DNA of 64,000 bases, taken from Pseudovirgaria hyperparasitica. Taxonomy: Eukaryota; Ascomycota; Dothideomycetes; Acrospermales; Acrospermaceae. The stretch is taken from positions 571,074 through 635,073 of the forward strand of contig NW_022985550.1 in the NCBI RefSeq assembly GCF_010093815.1, written 5' to 3'. Every line of letters begins with the position of its first letter. The stretch's first letter is position 1. Under the pieces are notes generated by a model, which was not told where the DNA came from, made no database searches, and saw nothing but the letters and a program-made list of their open reading frames with translations. This document shows, piece by piece, positions 45,916 through 57,468 of this stretch. Made by a program: the position numbers and the translations under genes.

Positions 45916-48900
45916 CTAGATCGCCGCGGATGGCTGTCCGTCCTCTTTGCTGCCGTTGCTTTTCATCGCCGACTTCTTCTCCACGTCTTTCTCGAGTTCC
46001 TTGTCTCGAAGCCGCTTGTACATCTTCTTGAGCTCTATGTTCGATATCTTCTTGTTTGGCCAGTATGTCACCACGAATGCCCTGCAATGCTGTTAGTACA
46101 TCGACCTAATAGTCTACACCAACTCGTTAAACATACCAGTATCGATCCTCCAAGGCCTCAGAAGAAGACGTCTTGACGAGTTCCGTTATAAATTCTCCAA
46201 TCCGGAGAGTCTCAATCTTGAGGATCTTGAGCCGCTGATCGTGTTCAGGCGTGCCTTGTTTCGTGGCCCCCTTGAGGCGATTGAGCCTATCTTGGATTGG
46301 CGTGAAGAGAACCGCAACGGCTTTATCACCGCCATGACTGTTGCTTGTCTCCTTCTCAGCCTTTTCGCCCTTCTCCTTTTTCTCTGATGTTGACGTCTCT
46401 CCGCTGCCTCGGACGGCGTTCCCATGATTGTGCTGCGGAAGAGTACGCTCAACCACTCTCTGTCGAGGCCGCTCCATGGTCTCACCACTGGGCTTGCGTC
46501 GAATCTCGGGTGTGCCATTCCTTTCACTATGATGATTCATGCGGCGATCCATACTTTTTCGGTGGTCGCTATTGCTCTGCGCTCGGTGACGAGACTTCTC
46601 TGGTTCGCGTTTACGGTTGCTGTGAGGAGCTGGGCTAGCTGATACACTGGCTCCGTTGTCTTGCCGACCCTTCTGAAGACTCCATTTCTTGTTGTTACGG
46701 TGGTGATTTTCGAGAGCCCGTTTGGCAGCCAGGTTCGTACCGTTACTGGTCTTATCCTTCAGGACGCTCATGAGGTAGTTGGCTCGTCGCACGAGGTGGA
46801 CCGCACCCGGGGACTTGGCGTTCTTTTCCTCGCCCTTGTTACGTTCTTCTTTCTTGTCGACACGGTGTTCTTCGAGGAAGAACTTGTCATTTAATGCTAG
46901 GTCGGGATCGTCGCGGATTGCTGTCCATGCACCATAGCCGTGTCGCATTATCCCAACGCAGAGCATGCCATCCTCGCGCGCACCCCAAGGGCACGTGTAA
47001 TGGGCAGGTTTTGAAGCCTCTGTGATTCGGAACGCTTTATGGTCTGCCACGGCTCCAATCACTTCTTTCAGCATCCTCATCTCATGAGGTCGTTCAGTGA
47101 TGGTCTCCGCATTGATGCGCTTTACACCCCTGTAGTCGAACAAAACAGCCTTCCTGTCCTTCTTGGTCAGGACCTTGTTAGCTTCGCGCTCCAGAGCGTC
47201 CAGCTTGTCTTGCTCTTCTTTGAGGAGTTTCTGGCTGATTCCCACAACTTCATTCATGGTCGCGTGCAAAAGATCGATGTTGCGGCCCACAAGTTTCGCA
47301 TCCTTGACCATTTCCTCGCCCTTTTCGCTGAGAGAGCCCCACTTCTCATACGCGCGAATCAGATTTCTGGTCTCCTTCTCGCTCAAGGGACGATTGGGAT
47401 CTTGATCAGGACCAGAGTCGTCGTCAGATGCGTCTTCAGCTGCCGCCGCAATCGCTGCCTGGCGTGCTCTTTTCTTTGCAGCTCTCTGTTCCCTCTCGTC
47501 GCTGGGCGCTTTCCTCTTGCGAGGAGCATTTTGTTCGATGACTTCGGCGAGATATTTCTCGTCTTCTTTCTTCTTTTCCTCAGCCTTGATGATGTCAAGA
47601 TGCTCTTTCGGTATGATCTCATCCCATTCGAGATCGATCTTCACATCCGTGTACTCAAAACTCTTAAGGAAATCCTCACCACCGTCGGACGTCAAGCCTG
47701 TTGCCTGTTCCGTCTGATGCTCTTCTGCGTTCTCGAGGACTGCATCAATGTCAAGCTCTTCAAGCCTCTTTTGATTGCCTGTTTGTTCAAACATCTTCTG
47801 GCCGCGTCGTTTGAGGATACGATTGATGTCATCTGACGATGTGGGCTCAGCGGTGCTATGTCCAGCACGTGATAGTTTCTCTCTGAAGTCCGTCGCGTCT
47901 TTGTCGGTGACACCGCGCTGAATAGTGATGAATTCCAGCATCAGTTTGTTTCTCGCACGCTCGAGTACCTCCTCCTCGACTGTGTCCTTCGAAACCAGGC
48001 GGTAAACGCTAACAGGTTTCTTTTGTCCAATACGATGCGCGCGAGCCATAGCTTGCAAGTCAGCTTGCGGATTCCAGTCAGAGTCAAACAAAATGACAGT
48101 ATCAGCTGTCATGAGATTGATGCCCAGGCCACCGGCTCGTGTCGATAAGAGGAAACAAAAGTCTTTGCTCTCTGGGGCGTTGAAATGATCGATGGCCATT
48201 CTTCGGGGGCCAGAAGCGATAGTGCCGTCAAGCCGCTGGTATTGGTGACCGCGAAGCTGCAAATAATCTCCCAGGATGTTAAGCATTTGCACCATCTGAC
48301 TGAAGATGAGCACTCGATGATTGTCCTTCTTGAGCTTCGTCAGGAGTTGATCAAGGAGCATCATTTTGCCACTGCTTGTGATCAATGCCCTCAGTTGATC
48401 CTCGCGAGCGTTGCCGTTTTCAAGCAACCTTTCCTCAACATTTGGAAACATGAAAGGATGATTGCTAGCCTTCTTGAGCTCCATCATGATGTTTAACAGT
48501 GACTGCTTTGGTCCTTTAACACCAGCATTGAGAGCAGTGTAGTTCCGGGTGAGGATATTCTTGTAATATTCCAGCTGGATGTCGGAAAGTTCCACGCGGA
48601 TGATCTTCTCAGTCTTTGGAGGAAGGTCATTCTCCACTTTCGACTTGGTGCGGCGTATCATGTAAGGACTGATAGCATCCGACAATTCCTTGATTTTCCG
48701 ACTTGCGTCTTCGGATTGTAGATCAAGGTCCTCCTCCACGGTCACCTTGCCAGGCATTAAGAAGTCCATGAGTGCTGATAGTTCGCTGAGAGTATTCTGC
48801 ATTGGCGTTCCGGTGATGAGGAGGCGACTAGGAACATTAAAGTCCATCAGACGGAGGTAGAGTTGAGAGTCTCTGTTCTTCAGACGATGTGCCTCGTCGA

Positions 48901-51374
48901 CGGCAAGAAATTGCCACTTGACTTGGGACAGGAACGAAGAATCGGCGAGGATGAACTCATATGTAGTCAAAAGGGCATTGAACTTGACTCTCTTGGGATT
49001 GTTGTCGACCAGGAGCTCATACTCGCGGATGATCTTGCGAGAGGGTTCGTTGCCGTTGTATACAACATAGTTGAGGTCTGGAGTCCAGTTATTGAAGGTG
49101 TCGGCCCATGCTGGAAGAGTTGACAAGGGTACGACGACGAGGAAAGGTCCTTGTTGGTCTCTGTCATGGCGAAGCCAATTCATAAAGGATACAGTCTGGA
49201 CGGTCTTGCCTAGACCCATCTCATCAGCGAGGATGACATTGTTGCCCTTGCACCAATGATATGCCAAGAAGTTGATGCCACGAAGCTGGAACTCTCGAAG
49301 CTCTCCATGCTTGATATAGTCCGGCTGTGTCTTGATTGTTTGATGAGGTTTGCGTGTTGCGACTGCGGATTCGGATTTCTTCGAGACCGGCAGTTGGCTT
49401 GAACGATCCAAATATCGATCTATCTCTTTCTGCGATAGTTCGCTAATGAGTTTCGCGTCTTCCCACGTGCTCGATTCGTATTGCAGTCCTTTCCCTAAGA
49501 GCTGTTAGATACTAAGTCAAGAATAACATGAGGACAAATTACATTTCACATAGTATTCCGTATCGTTTCCGTCATCACGAATTCCTATTACGCGTTCTAC
49601 TTGTTGGTAGTCCTCGAGCATGTCCGCGTCACGTTCGCGGTCCAGATGCCACGCCTCCTTTTCTTCCAGAGAGACGTCAGGGTCTTCTAGTATGCGTACT
49701 TCTTCCATGACGATCTTGCGCCAGTAGTTTTCGAGCTTGCGATAGCCGCGGTAGCCATTGAGGCTTGCAAATGTTTCCCATGAAGCATGATAGTGAGCGC
49801 GGCCGTTCCATTTTATCTGTGAACGCATTAAGAACATGCTCATGTCGAGGGTGCACAAGGCATTGCTTACATTAAATTCGTAGGACTGTTTAGAGACCAG
49901 GTCCTCTTTTCCAACGCCTTCTTTCAGTCGGTGTTTGAGGACGACATCGACACCAGTAGAATCTTGTTCGGGGTTGTTGACCCAATAGTTAGGTGTCAAC
50001 GCGTCAGATTCCAGCTCACTCAATGGGTCCTCCTCATCTTCGTTGTATGTCTGGACTTTGGCAGCCCTTCGAGTTGAGAATCGTACTTCGGCTTGCGATG
50101 GGGGTGCGAGACCTGCAGCCACTTGCATCTGGCGTCGTCGTTGTTTCTTTGTGAGGATGTGCTTCTTGTTGTTGACGTACACATCATCTGATTCTGAATC
50201 TGAATCTGCAGTAGAGTGCATTACAGGTGTTGCATGATTGGAGACTAGGAGACCACTATGAGCTATGATATGAGAGATGATATACCGATGTGACTTACCT
50301 CTGGCAGGAGCTGTAGGTCGACGCTTCTTACGGGCTGGACCACTGACAGCATCAGATCCTGAGTCTTCATCACTGCTGTCGACCTATGAGGCATCAGCAA
50401 TTGCGACGCGACAGATATTTATCGATACGTACCACTCGACGACGTTGGTTTGCCCGGCCCTGTGCGACTGTTAGTTATTATCATGAGGTTACAAACGGGC
50501 GACATACGCTACGTCGAAGACCGAACAACTCAGGGTTATTTCGCATGTGGTCTTCATCATCTTCATCAGTAGCTTTCCGTTTCATGGATCGTCGTGAGTC
50601 CTCTGAAGTTGCTGGGCTGTGAGCCTCAGCCACAGGAGGCTCTGGGCTCGGTGACTCCATGTCGTAATCGGCATCATCCTCGCCCTCAGCATCCTCATCT
50701 TCGGATGAAGCGACTCCTGCATCAGGCGTTTCCTCCTGCTTTGCGACAGATTGACGGTGGTCCTCTTCTGAGCTGTATGCCTCACCAGGCGCGTCATTGA
50801 TGTCAGACAGATCGCTTTCGCTGCGATGGTCCATGGGTTTGTAGGAGAGGTTTGCGATACTGGAAGCGTTTGTAAAGCCGTTCGTATGTGGTTCGAGGTT
50901 CACGAAGTCTCGTGAGAGTGATTGGGAGATGGCTCCCGCTGTAATGAGCGACGTTAGTGATGAAGTTGACCTGTACAAAATCTGCAGGGAGCGGTCTGAA
51001 TGCGACTCGAACATAGACAGACAGGCGACTCTAAGCAAGTACAATCGTCCAGAGTGTGACTTTAAAGGGAATAGTAGTCGCAGTGTACATGGGGGGAGTA
51101 GGTATTGATGACTTTGGAGATGGCAGCGGTGAAGGTACACCTGAAGGATCAATGATGGCTCAGAGAGTGACCAAAGACATCAGGAAGCCTTGGAAAGGTG
51201 CAATAGGTAGGAAACACCTCTCAGAAGACTGGAGCAAGCATATATCGTCCATATAGCAGACGTAGTAGATGGATTTGATAGAGAACGCTGGGCGACAGGA
51301 TGGCCGCCTGCCCAGCTCCAGGAGCGCGCGCATAAATCTAGCATATTCAAAGAAAGAGATCACTTACAGTCCAT
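45916..51374 (-). CDS. CHD1: CHD1 chromatin-remodelling ATPase
   Basis: Eight exons: 51374-51368 (ATGGACT), 50938-50508, 50459-50433, 50383-50299, 50205-49871, 49816-49543, 49494-46137, 46081-45916; frame holds for 1,560 residues. Two chromodomains (YEFNIKWNGRAHYHASWETF and EYYVKWKGLQYESSTWED) precede the SNF2 ATPase: LADEMGLGKTVQ Walker A, AVDEAH, LLITGTPMQNT, LIFSQMVQML, ARAHRIGQKKPVSVYRL. A SANT-SLIDE-like region (GYGAWTAIRDDPDL) and the CHD1 helical C-terminal domain follow. Known role: ATP-driven nucleosome spacing during transcription elongation. The 7-nt first exon with a 429-nt intron is the least certain part; the alternative is an internal Met (MDHRSESDL) in exon 2. The intron 49817-49870 is 54 nt and stop-free. 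Confidence 0.93.
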
Positions 51375-51821
51375 AGCTCGGGAGTCACTTCGGAATATAT
51401 ATGTAGGAAAAAGTGGTTTGACAGTATGGGGGTGGGTGGGTGCGTGTGTGTGGTGTATTGGAGTAGCAGTTTATTGATGAGCGAGGGAAAGCGCGCGGAG
51501 CGAGGTCTAGGTTTAAGCACCAGCGTTGAAGCGGCTGAGGCACTAAGGCATCATCTTCAGAGCGCGCCCGCGAATTACCCGTGCTATTCCGTGTAGAGAA
51601 TTCCATGGTACAGGCGAGCCAAACACAGTGTAGGGAGAGTCGCTTACCGCCCCAGTGCTCCCCGCGGTGCCGCGAAAAAATGCCCCTCCTGCAACTGCTG
51701 TATACATTTCGCGTAGTGTTGAATAATATCTCGACATCTGCTTTCGAGATCTGCCAGCAACGACAGCGTACACTAGATTCTACATTGCCATTGCTGCCGT
51801 TGCTTCGCTGCTCTCTACAGA
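51375..51821. promoter_or_regulatory. Shared divergent promoter of CHD1 and RLI1
   Basis: 447 bases between the two start codons on opposite strands. A GT-rich tract (near 51425-51455) and CT-type leader sequence are present; no single core element stands out. Confidence 0.5.
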
Positions 51822-53850
51822 ATGTCGGACAAACTTACTCGGTATGCATGACGCCAGTGCAATGCAATGTGTGTATGCTGACCCGTCTTGTCCAGTATTG
51901 CAATCGTGAATAGCGACAAGGCCAGTCTTCTGAACCCCACCCACCCTTCCGTCGCGGTTCTGACATATCGGAATACAGTGCAAACCCAAGAAATGTCGTC
52001 AGGAGTGTAAAAAGTCTTGCCCAGTCGTGCGGACTGGCAAGCTATGTATTGAAGTCGACCCGACCTCCAAGATAGCCTTTATCTCAGAGAGACTGTGTAT
52101 TGGATGCGGTATCTGTCCAAAGAAGTGCCCTTTCGATGCGATCAACATTATCAATCTGCCCACGAATCTCGAGACTCAAGTGGCTCATCGCTACTCCGCA
52201 AACAGCTTCAAGCTCCACAGATTGCCTTTGCCTCGACCCGGTGAAGTGCTCGGGTTGGTTGGAACAAACGGTATCGGGAAGAGCACAGCCTTGAAGATTC
52301 TTAGTGGAAAGCTGAAGCCAAACTTGGGAAGATATGACAACCCTCCTGACTGGGCAGAGATCCTGAAACACTACCGTGGATCAGAGCTTCAGAGTCAGTT
52401 ACTCTCTTCTCGAAGAAACTCCAAATGCTGATGAGCGTAGATTACTTCAAGAAGGTCCTCGAAGATGATCTCAAGTCTGTCATTAAGCCACAGTATGTCG
52501 ACCAGATTCCAAGGGCTATCCGTGGCCCTGTGAAAAGCGTTGGTGGTCTCATCAAATCACGCGCAACTATGGATAACCTGGAGGAGATTCTGGATGTACT
52601 TGAGCTAAGACAAGTCATCGACCGAGACGTCAGTCTTCTCTCTGGTGGCGAGCTGCAACGATTCGCTATTGGAACGACCTGCGTGGCCAAAGCTGATGTG
52701 TACATGTTTGATGAACCATCGTCCTTCTTGGACGTCAAACAGCGTCTCAATGCCAGTAAGATGATCCGCAGTCTCCTTCGCCCTGACGACTACGTGATCG
52801 TGGTCGAGCATGATCTGGCAATTCTTGACTACCTTTCCGATTTCATTTGCGTCTTGTACGGCAAACCGGCTGTCTACGGTGTCGTGACTATGCCTGCAAG
52901 TGTCCGCGAAGGCATCAACATCTTCCTTGACGGCAATATTCCAACAGAGAATCTGCGCTTCAGAGAGGAGTCTCTCACATTCCGTGTCGGTGAGGCTGGT
53001 GAAGAGTTCATCATGGACCGCAGTAACGACTACGGGTATCCCAAGATGGAGAAGACCCTGGGCGACTTCCACCTGAGCATCGAAGCTGGCTCCTTCACCG
53101 GCTCTGAAATCATTGTCATGATGGGCGAGAACGGCACTGGCAAGACGACCTTCTGCCGTATGCTCGCAGGCGCAGAGAAGCCCGACGGCGGTAAATCCAT
53201 TCCGCCCATGAGCATCAGCATGAAACCACAAAAGATCACCCCCAAATTCCAGGGCACCGTGCGCCAGCTTTTCATGAAGCAGATCCGCGCCGCCTTCCTC
53301 AACCCCCAGTTCCAGACCGACGTCTACAAGCCGCTCAAGCTCGACGACTTCATCGACCAGGAAGTGCAGAACCTGTCCGGTGGTGAACTGCAACGTGTTG
53401 CCATCGTGCTCTCTCTGGGCAAGCCCGCCGACATCTACGTCATTGACGAGCCCAGCGCGTACCTCGACTCCGAGCAGCGCATCATCGCCGCCCGCGTCAT
53501 CAAGCGCTACATTATGCATCTCAAGAAGACGGCCTTTGTCGTCGAGCACGACTTCATCATGGCGACATACCTTGCCGACCGTGTCATTGTCTTTGAGGGC
53601 CAGCCGTCCATTGATTCCCGCGCCAATTCGCCCGAGAGTCTCCTGACCGGCTGTAACAAGTTTCTGAAGAACTTGGACGTCACGTTCAGACGCGATCCCA
53701 GCACGTACCGCCCGCGTATCAACAAGCAGAACTCGCAGCTTGACCAGGAACAGAAGCTCTCCGGGAACTTCGTAAGTGTTGGAAAAGAGGGCTAATTATA
53801 CCTATATGCTAACCCTTCGATCACAGTTCTTCCTAGAGGAAGAGAGTTGA
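51822..53850 (+). CDS. RLI1: ABCE1/RLI1 ribosome-recycling ATPase
   Basis: Exons 51822-51841, 51896-51920, 51979-52393, 52441-53771 and 53827-53850 give 604 residues, the usual family size. The N-terminus [20 protein letters not shown] carries the Fe-S cluster cysteines ([27 protein letters not shown]). Two ABC cassettes follow, each with Walker A ([18 protein letters not shown]), LSGGELQR signature and Walker B ([16 protein letters not shown]). Rli1 splits ribosomal subunits after termination and is essential. The intron 51921-51978 must begin with GC (AAG/GCCAGT) and end AG; no GT donor keeps the frame. It sits directly before the first cluster cysteine. Confidence 0.95.
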
Positions 53851-54490
53851 AATTGTTCTTCCTGAAAGCTTCCCAAAGACTTATCCGGCCGCGTCCCGGT
53901 TACCAGAGTCGTTATGCAAGCGTGATGCACCATTCTTCAGCGTAAGTACTGTTTCTCGACTAAGTCACCCACGTCAACTAAACTGTCCTAAGCCCACCGT
54001 GACCAGTCTTGTTCGGTGCGAGAACGAACAGCTACTGCTACGCAGTTGAGGATATATTGAACTGGGCATGGACGAGGACGTCACAGATGAAAGTGCACGA
54101 GTAGAGACGATGATGAAACTGGCAATAAATATATTACATTTTCGTGATTTTTAAGAGCAAAACGGGCCTACTAGTGCTTCCAGACGAGCGTGCATGTTTC
54201 AGAGTGCTGCTAAAAGCTGGACTTATGTTACGCTTCACACCGAAGCAATGCTGTGCTATTGTGAAGCGAATCCGTGATTAAGAACCTCAGATATGGGACG
54301 TACCGAGTTTTGTGTGAACCGAGAGCTGCTGTCAATTGTGAAATGAAAACCGTACAAGGGGGGGCTGTGTGTGTGTGTGCAAACGTGGTGGTGTCCGAAA
54401 TCGCTCAAAGCCGTTGGTCATGTACTGAAAACTACCGTTGCGGTGAGATGACTGTCCGTAGACTCGGCAGAACATACCGTCATCGGCGGC
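53851..54490. other. Convergent intergenic region (RLI1 / PRP40)
   Basis: 3' ends of both genes. Contains a short GT run near 54367-54381. The ORF at 54274-54630 is not protein-like. Confidence 0.45.
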
Positions 54491-56963
54491 TTAATCTTCC
54501 TCGATTTCTCCTTCCTCACTGCCGGAACGAAGGCCTGGATCTTCCTTTGCCGGGACGGGTTCCGGCGGAGGCGACTTCGTCTTGCGTGGCGAGGGCGATC
54601 TTCGGTCGCGTTTGTTGCGCTATATCATAATATTAACGGCGGGAGCACGAACAAGAATGGAGACAAGGAGGAAGTTGATGCTGATCTCACCTTTATATCC
54701 CTTCGACTTCCAAGGCTCTCCGTATCACTCTCTCTGCGTCGTCGTACACTTCCAGGTCTGCTGTCTCCGTAGTCGAGCTCACTGCCTCTTTCACGAGGAT
54801 CTACACGACTCACGTACGAACGCTCCCGCTCTGCCTCTCGCTCCCGCCTCTCTCGCTCATAGTGGCTCTGGGCGACTGACCTTCTGTCGTATTTGTCACG
54901 CTCGTCCCGATCTCTGTTCCTGTATGGAGGTGGCGACAATCCCAGACTTGACTTCCGATACTGCTTTTCACGATCGGCTTGTGCTTTCCTGCGGTCGGCT
55001 TCGTAGGGGTCAGATTCTGGGGTTCGGCTGCGATGGCGCCCAGAGTGGCCATTACGGTGATCTCGATCGCGCTCACGGGGCCGTTCACGATCCTTTTCCC
55101 TGTCGTTACGGCGGCTGCGATCTCTCTCTCGGCGATCTCTATCGTCTTCCATCCTTTCCTTGAGACGAACGATATGTTTGTCAAACGCAGATCGGCGTAG
55201 TTCATCAGAATCGATAGCATGGTACTCTTCATACTTCTCTAAACGTAGACGTACCTTCTCCCACGCGTCATCAAGAGTGACAGGAGGCTCGAGACGCTTG
55301 ATTTTGGATCGCAGAGCCTCAACGGCTTTGCGCTGATGACGATCAGCATAGTGCCGGTCATCTTCATCACGCTTCCGGGACTTATCCTGCAACCTCTTGA
55401 ATATAATCTTGAGAGTGTCGTAATTCATGCCAGAGGTCTTGCGGTCACGTCGCACAACGTCCATATATTCCTCGAGGGATGTCTTAGAGGTTATTTGGAA
55501 GTTCTGTAAACCAATTAGCAGTGAACAATACCTCCAGGAATGGCTCTTACCCCAAGGGCACTGTCAACGTCATGTTTCTTGTCTTTGAGTGACTCCTCTT
55601 CTCTCTGAATCATGTCCCAAAACAGATCCAGGGGAGTAGATCCTGACTGACCGAGCATTGCTTTATAGCGGGGGTCGTCTTTGATATATTCATGTACTTC
55701 CATCCATCTCGTCTCGGCATTGATCTTCCCTTCACTGCGGAGACCTTCCAGAAGATCAATAAAATGATCGCGGTTGGTGCGGTCCTTTCGTGTTTTGAGA
55801 TTCTTGTCTTTTTGTCGAGCGTCGTTAAACTTTCGCTCGAGAGACTTGATATGATTTTCAAAGGTCTTCAAGACGTCAAGTTTCGTCATATCCTTGAATT
55901 TCTCATCATTCTGGAACTTTTCTGTGGACAGTATGATGCTCTCGGCTTCCTTCCAGCGAGTGTAGGGTTCAAGGTCCAGTGCACTAAGGTCGTTGGCCAT
56001 TTGCTCCAAAGCTGCCGAGCGGTTTGAGACCTCGCGCTCCTTATGTGCCTTCTTCAGCTCTACGATGTACTCCTCGAAAAGCTGTCTGCGCTCTTCGTCG
56101 CTTTTTGCAGATCTATAGATAGTCTCGCCTGCAATGATTGGCTGAACAGTCTTCCATCGGGAGTAATGCTTGATTTCAGGGTGACTCTTGAGCATATTAT
56201 TGAAGTCTGTACGTAGCTTAGCAAGTCGGTCCCGCTCCTTGTCTTTCTCCTGCGCGCGCAGATCGATGACGTATTTTTCAAACGCAAGCTTCCTGTCTTT
56301 TGGATCTTTCACTGCTCGGAACTGCGGGTCCTTTATTGTAGCTTTCATGGTGGCCTCCCATGTCCAATCCGCTTGTACACCGACGCGCTTAAAGAGCTTG
56401 AACAAGGCCGCTTCCGCCTCTTCGATTGTAGCATAATCTTGTTCAGGTTGTGATCCATACGGTGCATTGTTTGAAGAAGGGTACATTGACTGTCTGTCAT
56501 GACCCATCCTATCACGCGGATAATCGTCGCGATCTCGATCGCGGTCGCGGTCGCGGTCGCGTTCGCGTGGCTCATACGATGGCATGGAGGTACCACCAGC
56601 TACAAAGGTTGGGGCACTAGACGGCGATTAGTGATGCCATTATGCGCGCGGACAAAACATACGCAGCAGTTGGTCGCGGTGGTAAGGAGCTTTGTACTGG
56701 AGCAGAGCCTCGCATTTCGGCGGGCATCTCCCTGTTATGGTTGTTAGTTAGAACCACAGATGATAACTAGAAAGAGCTTGCCATTTCGTCTCTTTTGTCT
56801 CTTCATTGTGATAATACTTTCGACCGTCGCTATGCGTATGTTCTTTCCAAGGATGGTAACCGTCTGGCCGATTCCATACGGTTTGATTCGTTGTCGCGTT
56901 GAAGTAGTATGGTCTTCCTTCTGGAGTCTCGAAGCGACGCCATGTCGCTGGAGTTGTACTCAT
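54491..56963 (-). CDS. PRP40: U1 snRNP-associated splicing factor Prp40
   Basis: Exons 56963-56782, 56731-56663, 56616-55551, 55503-54691 and 54619-54491 give 752 residues. Two WW domains lie at about residues 8-33 and 38-63 (WRRFETPEGRPYYFN ... VWNRP; WKEHTHSDGRKYYHN ... TKWEMP). A series of FF domains follows (AEAALFKLFKRVGVQADWTW, FNNMLKSHPEIKHYSRW, LEQMANDLSALDLEPYTRW and others). The C-terminus is Arg/Asp/Glu/Ser-rich. Prp40 bridges the 5' splice site (U1) and branch-point proteins and binds the Pol II tail. A run of RDRDRDRDRD lies after the WW pair. The first intron (56732-56781) starts GCAAGC: a GC-AG intron, needed to complete the Trp of WW2. Confidence 0.94.
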
Positions 56964-57468
56964 CACGATTTAATGATACACGGCTGTCGATGAATATTGA
57001 GTTCAAAGGCAGTCTTTGTGATACGCGTAGGTAGCCACGGAGCTTAAAGTGTGATGGGAAAGCGGGCCGGTGTTTCTCCGATTGGTTTGACGCGGTCAGT
57101 AACAGACAAACGACTCAAATATGGGTTTTGCGAATAAGCTCGTCAATACGCTTCTAAATCATAACACAATAGGTTATCGAGGGAAAGTTTGTATGGTTCT
57201 GACTACTGGACTTGATTACTTTGATCTGTGAATGGAGAGCCACATAAGAATATTCTGAGATTTCAGTAAGTCCAGGCCCTCCTTGAACAACGAAACGCTG
57301 GACTGAAGGAATATGAGCGAGCGACTAACAGCTCGCAATAACTTTGTATACATGTTAACAAAAAAAGATTCGTCAGTCGCCCCAAAAAATTGCTCACCAA
57401 ACTGAACGTCAAGGTCGAAAGCCGAGCTGAAAAGTCGAATAATATCAAACGCCAACAGGCTACAATCG
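56964..57468. other. Promoter of PRP40 / 3' flank of KIN1
   Basis: Both neighbours are on the minus strand. AT-rich around 57320-57400. No ORF with protein character. Confidence 0.45.

Noticed and set aside
54582-55163. 193-codon plus-strand ORF
   Set aside because: Antisense to the charged C-terminal exon of PRP40.
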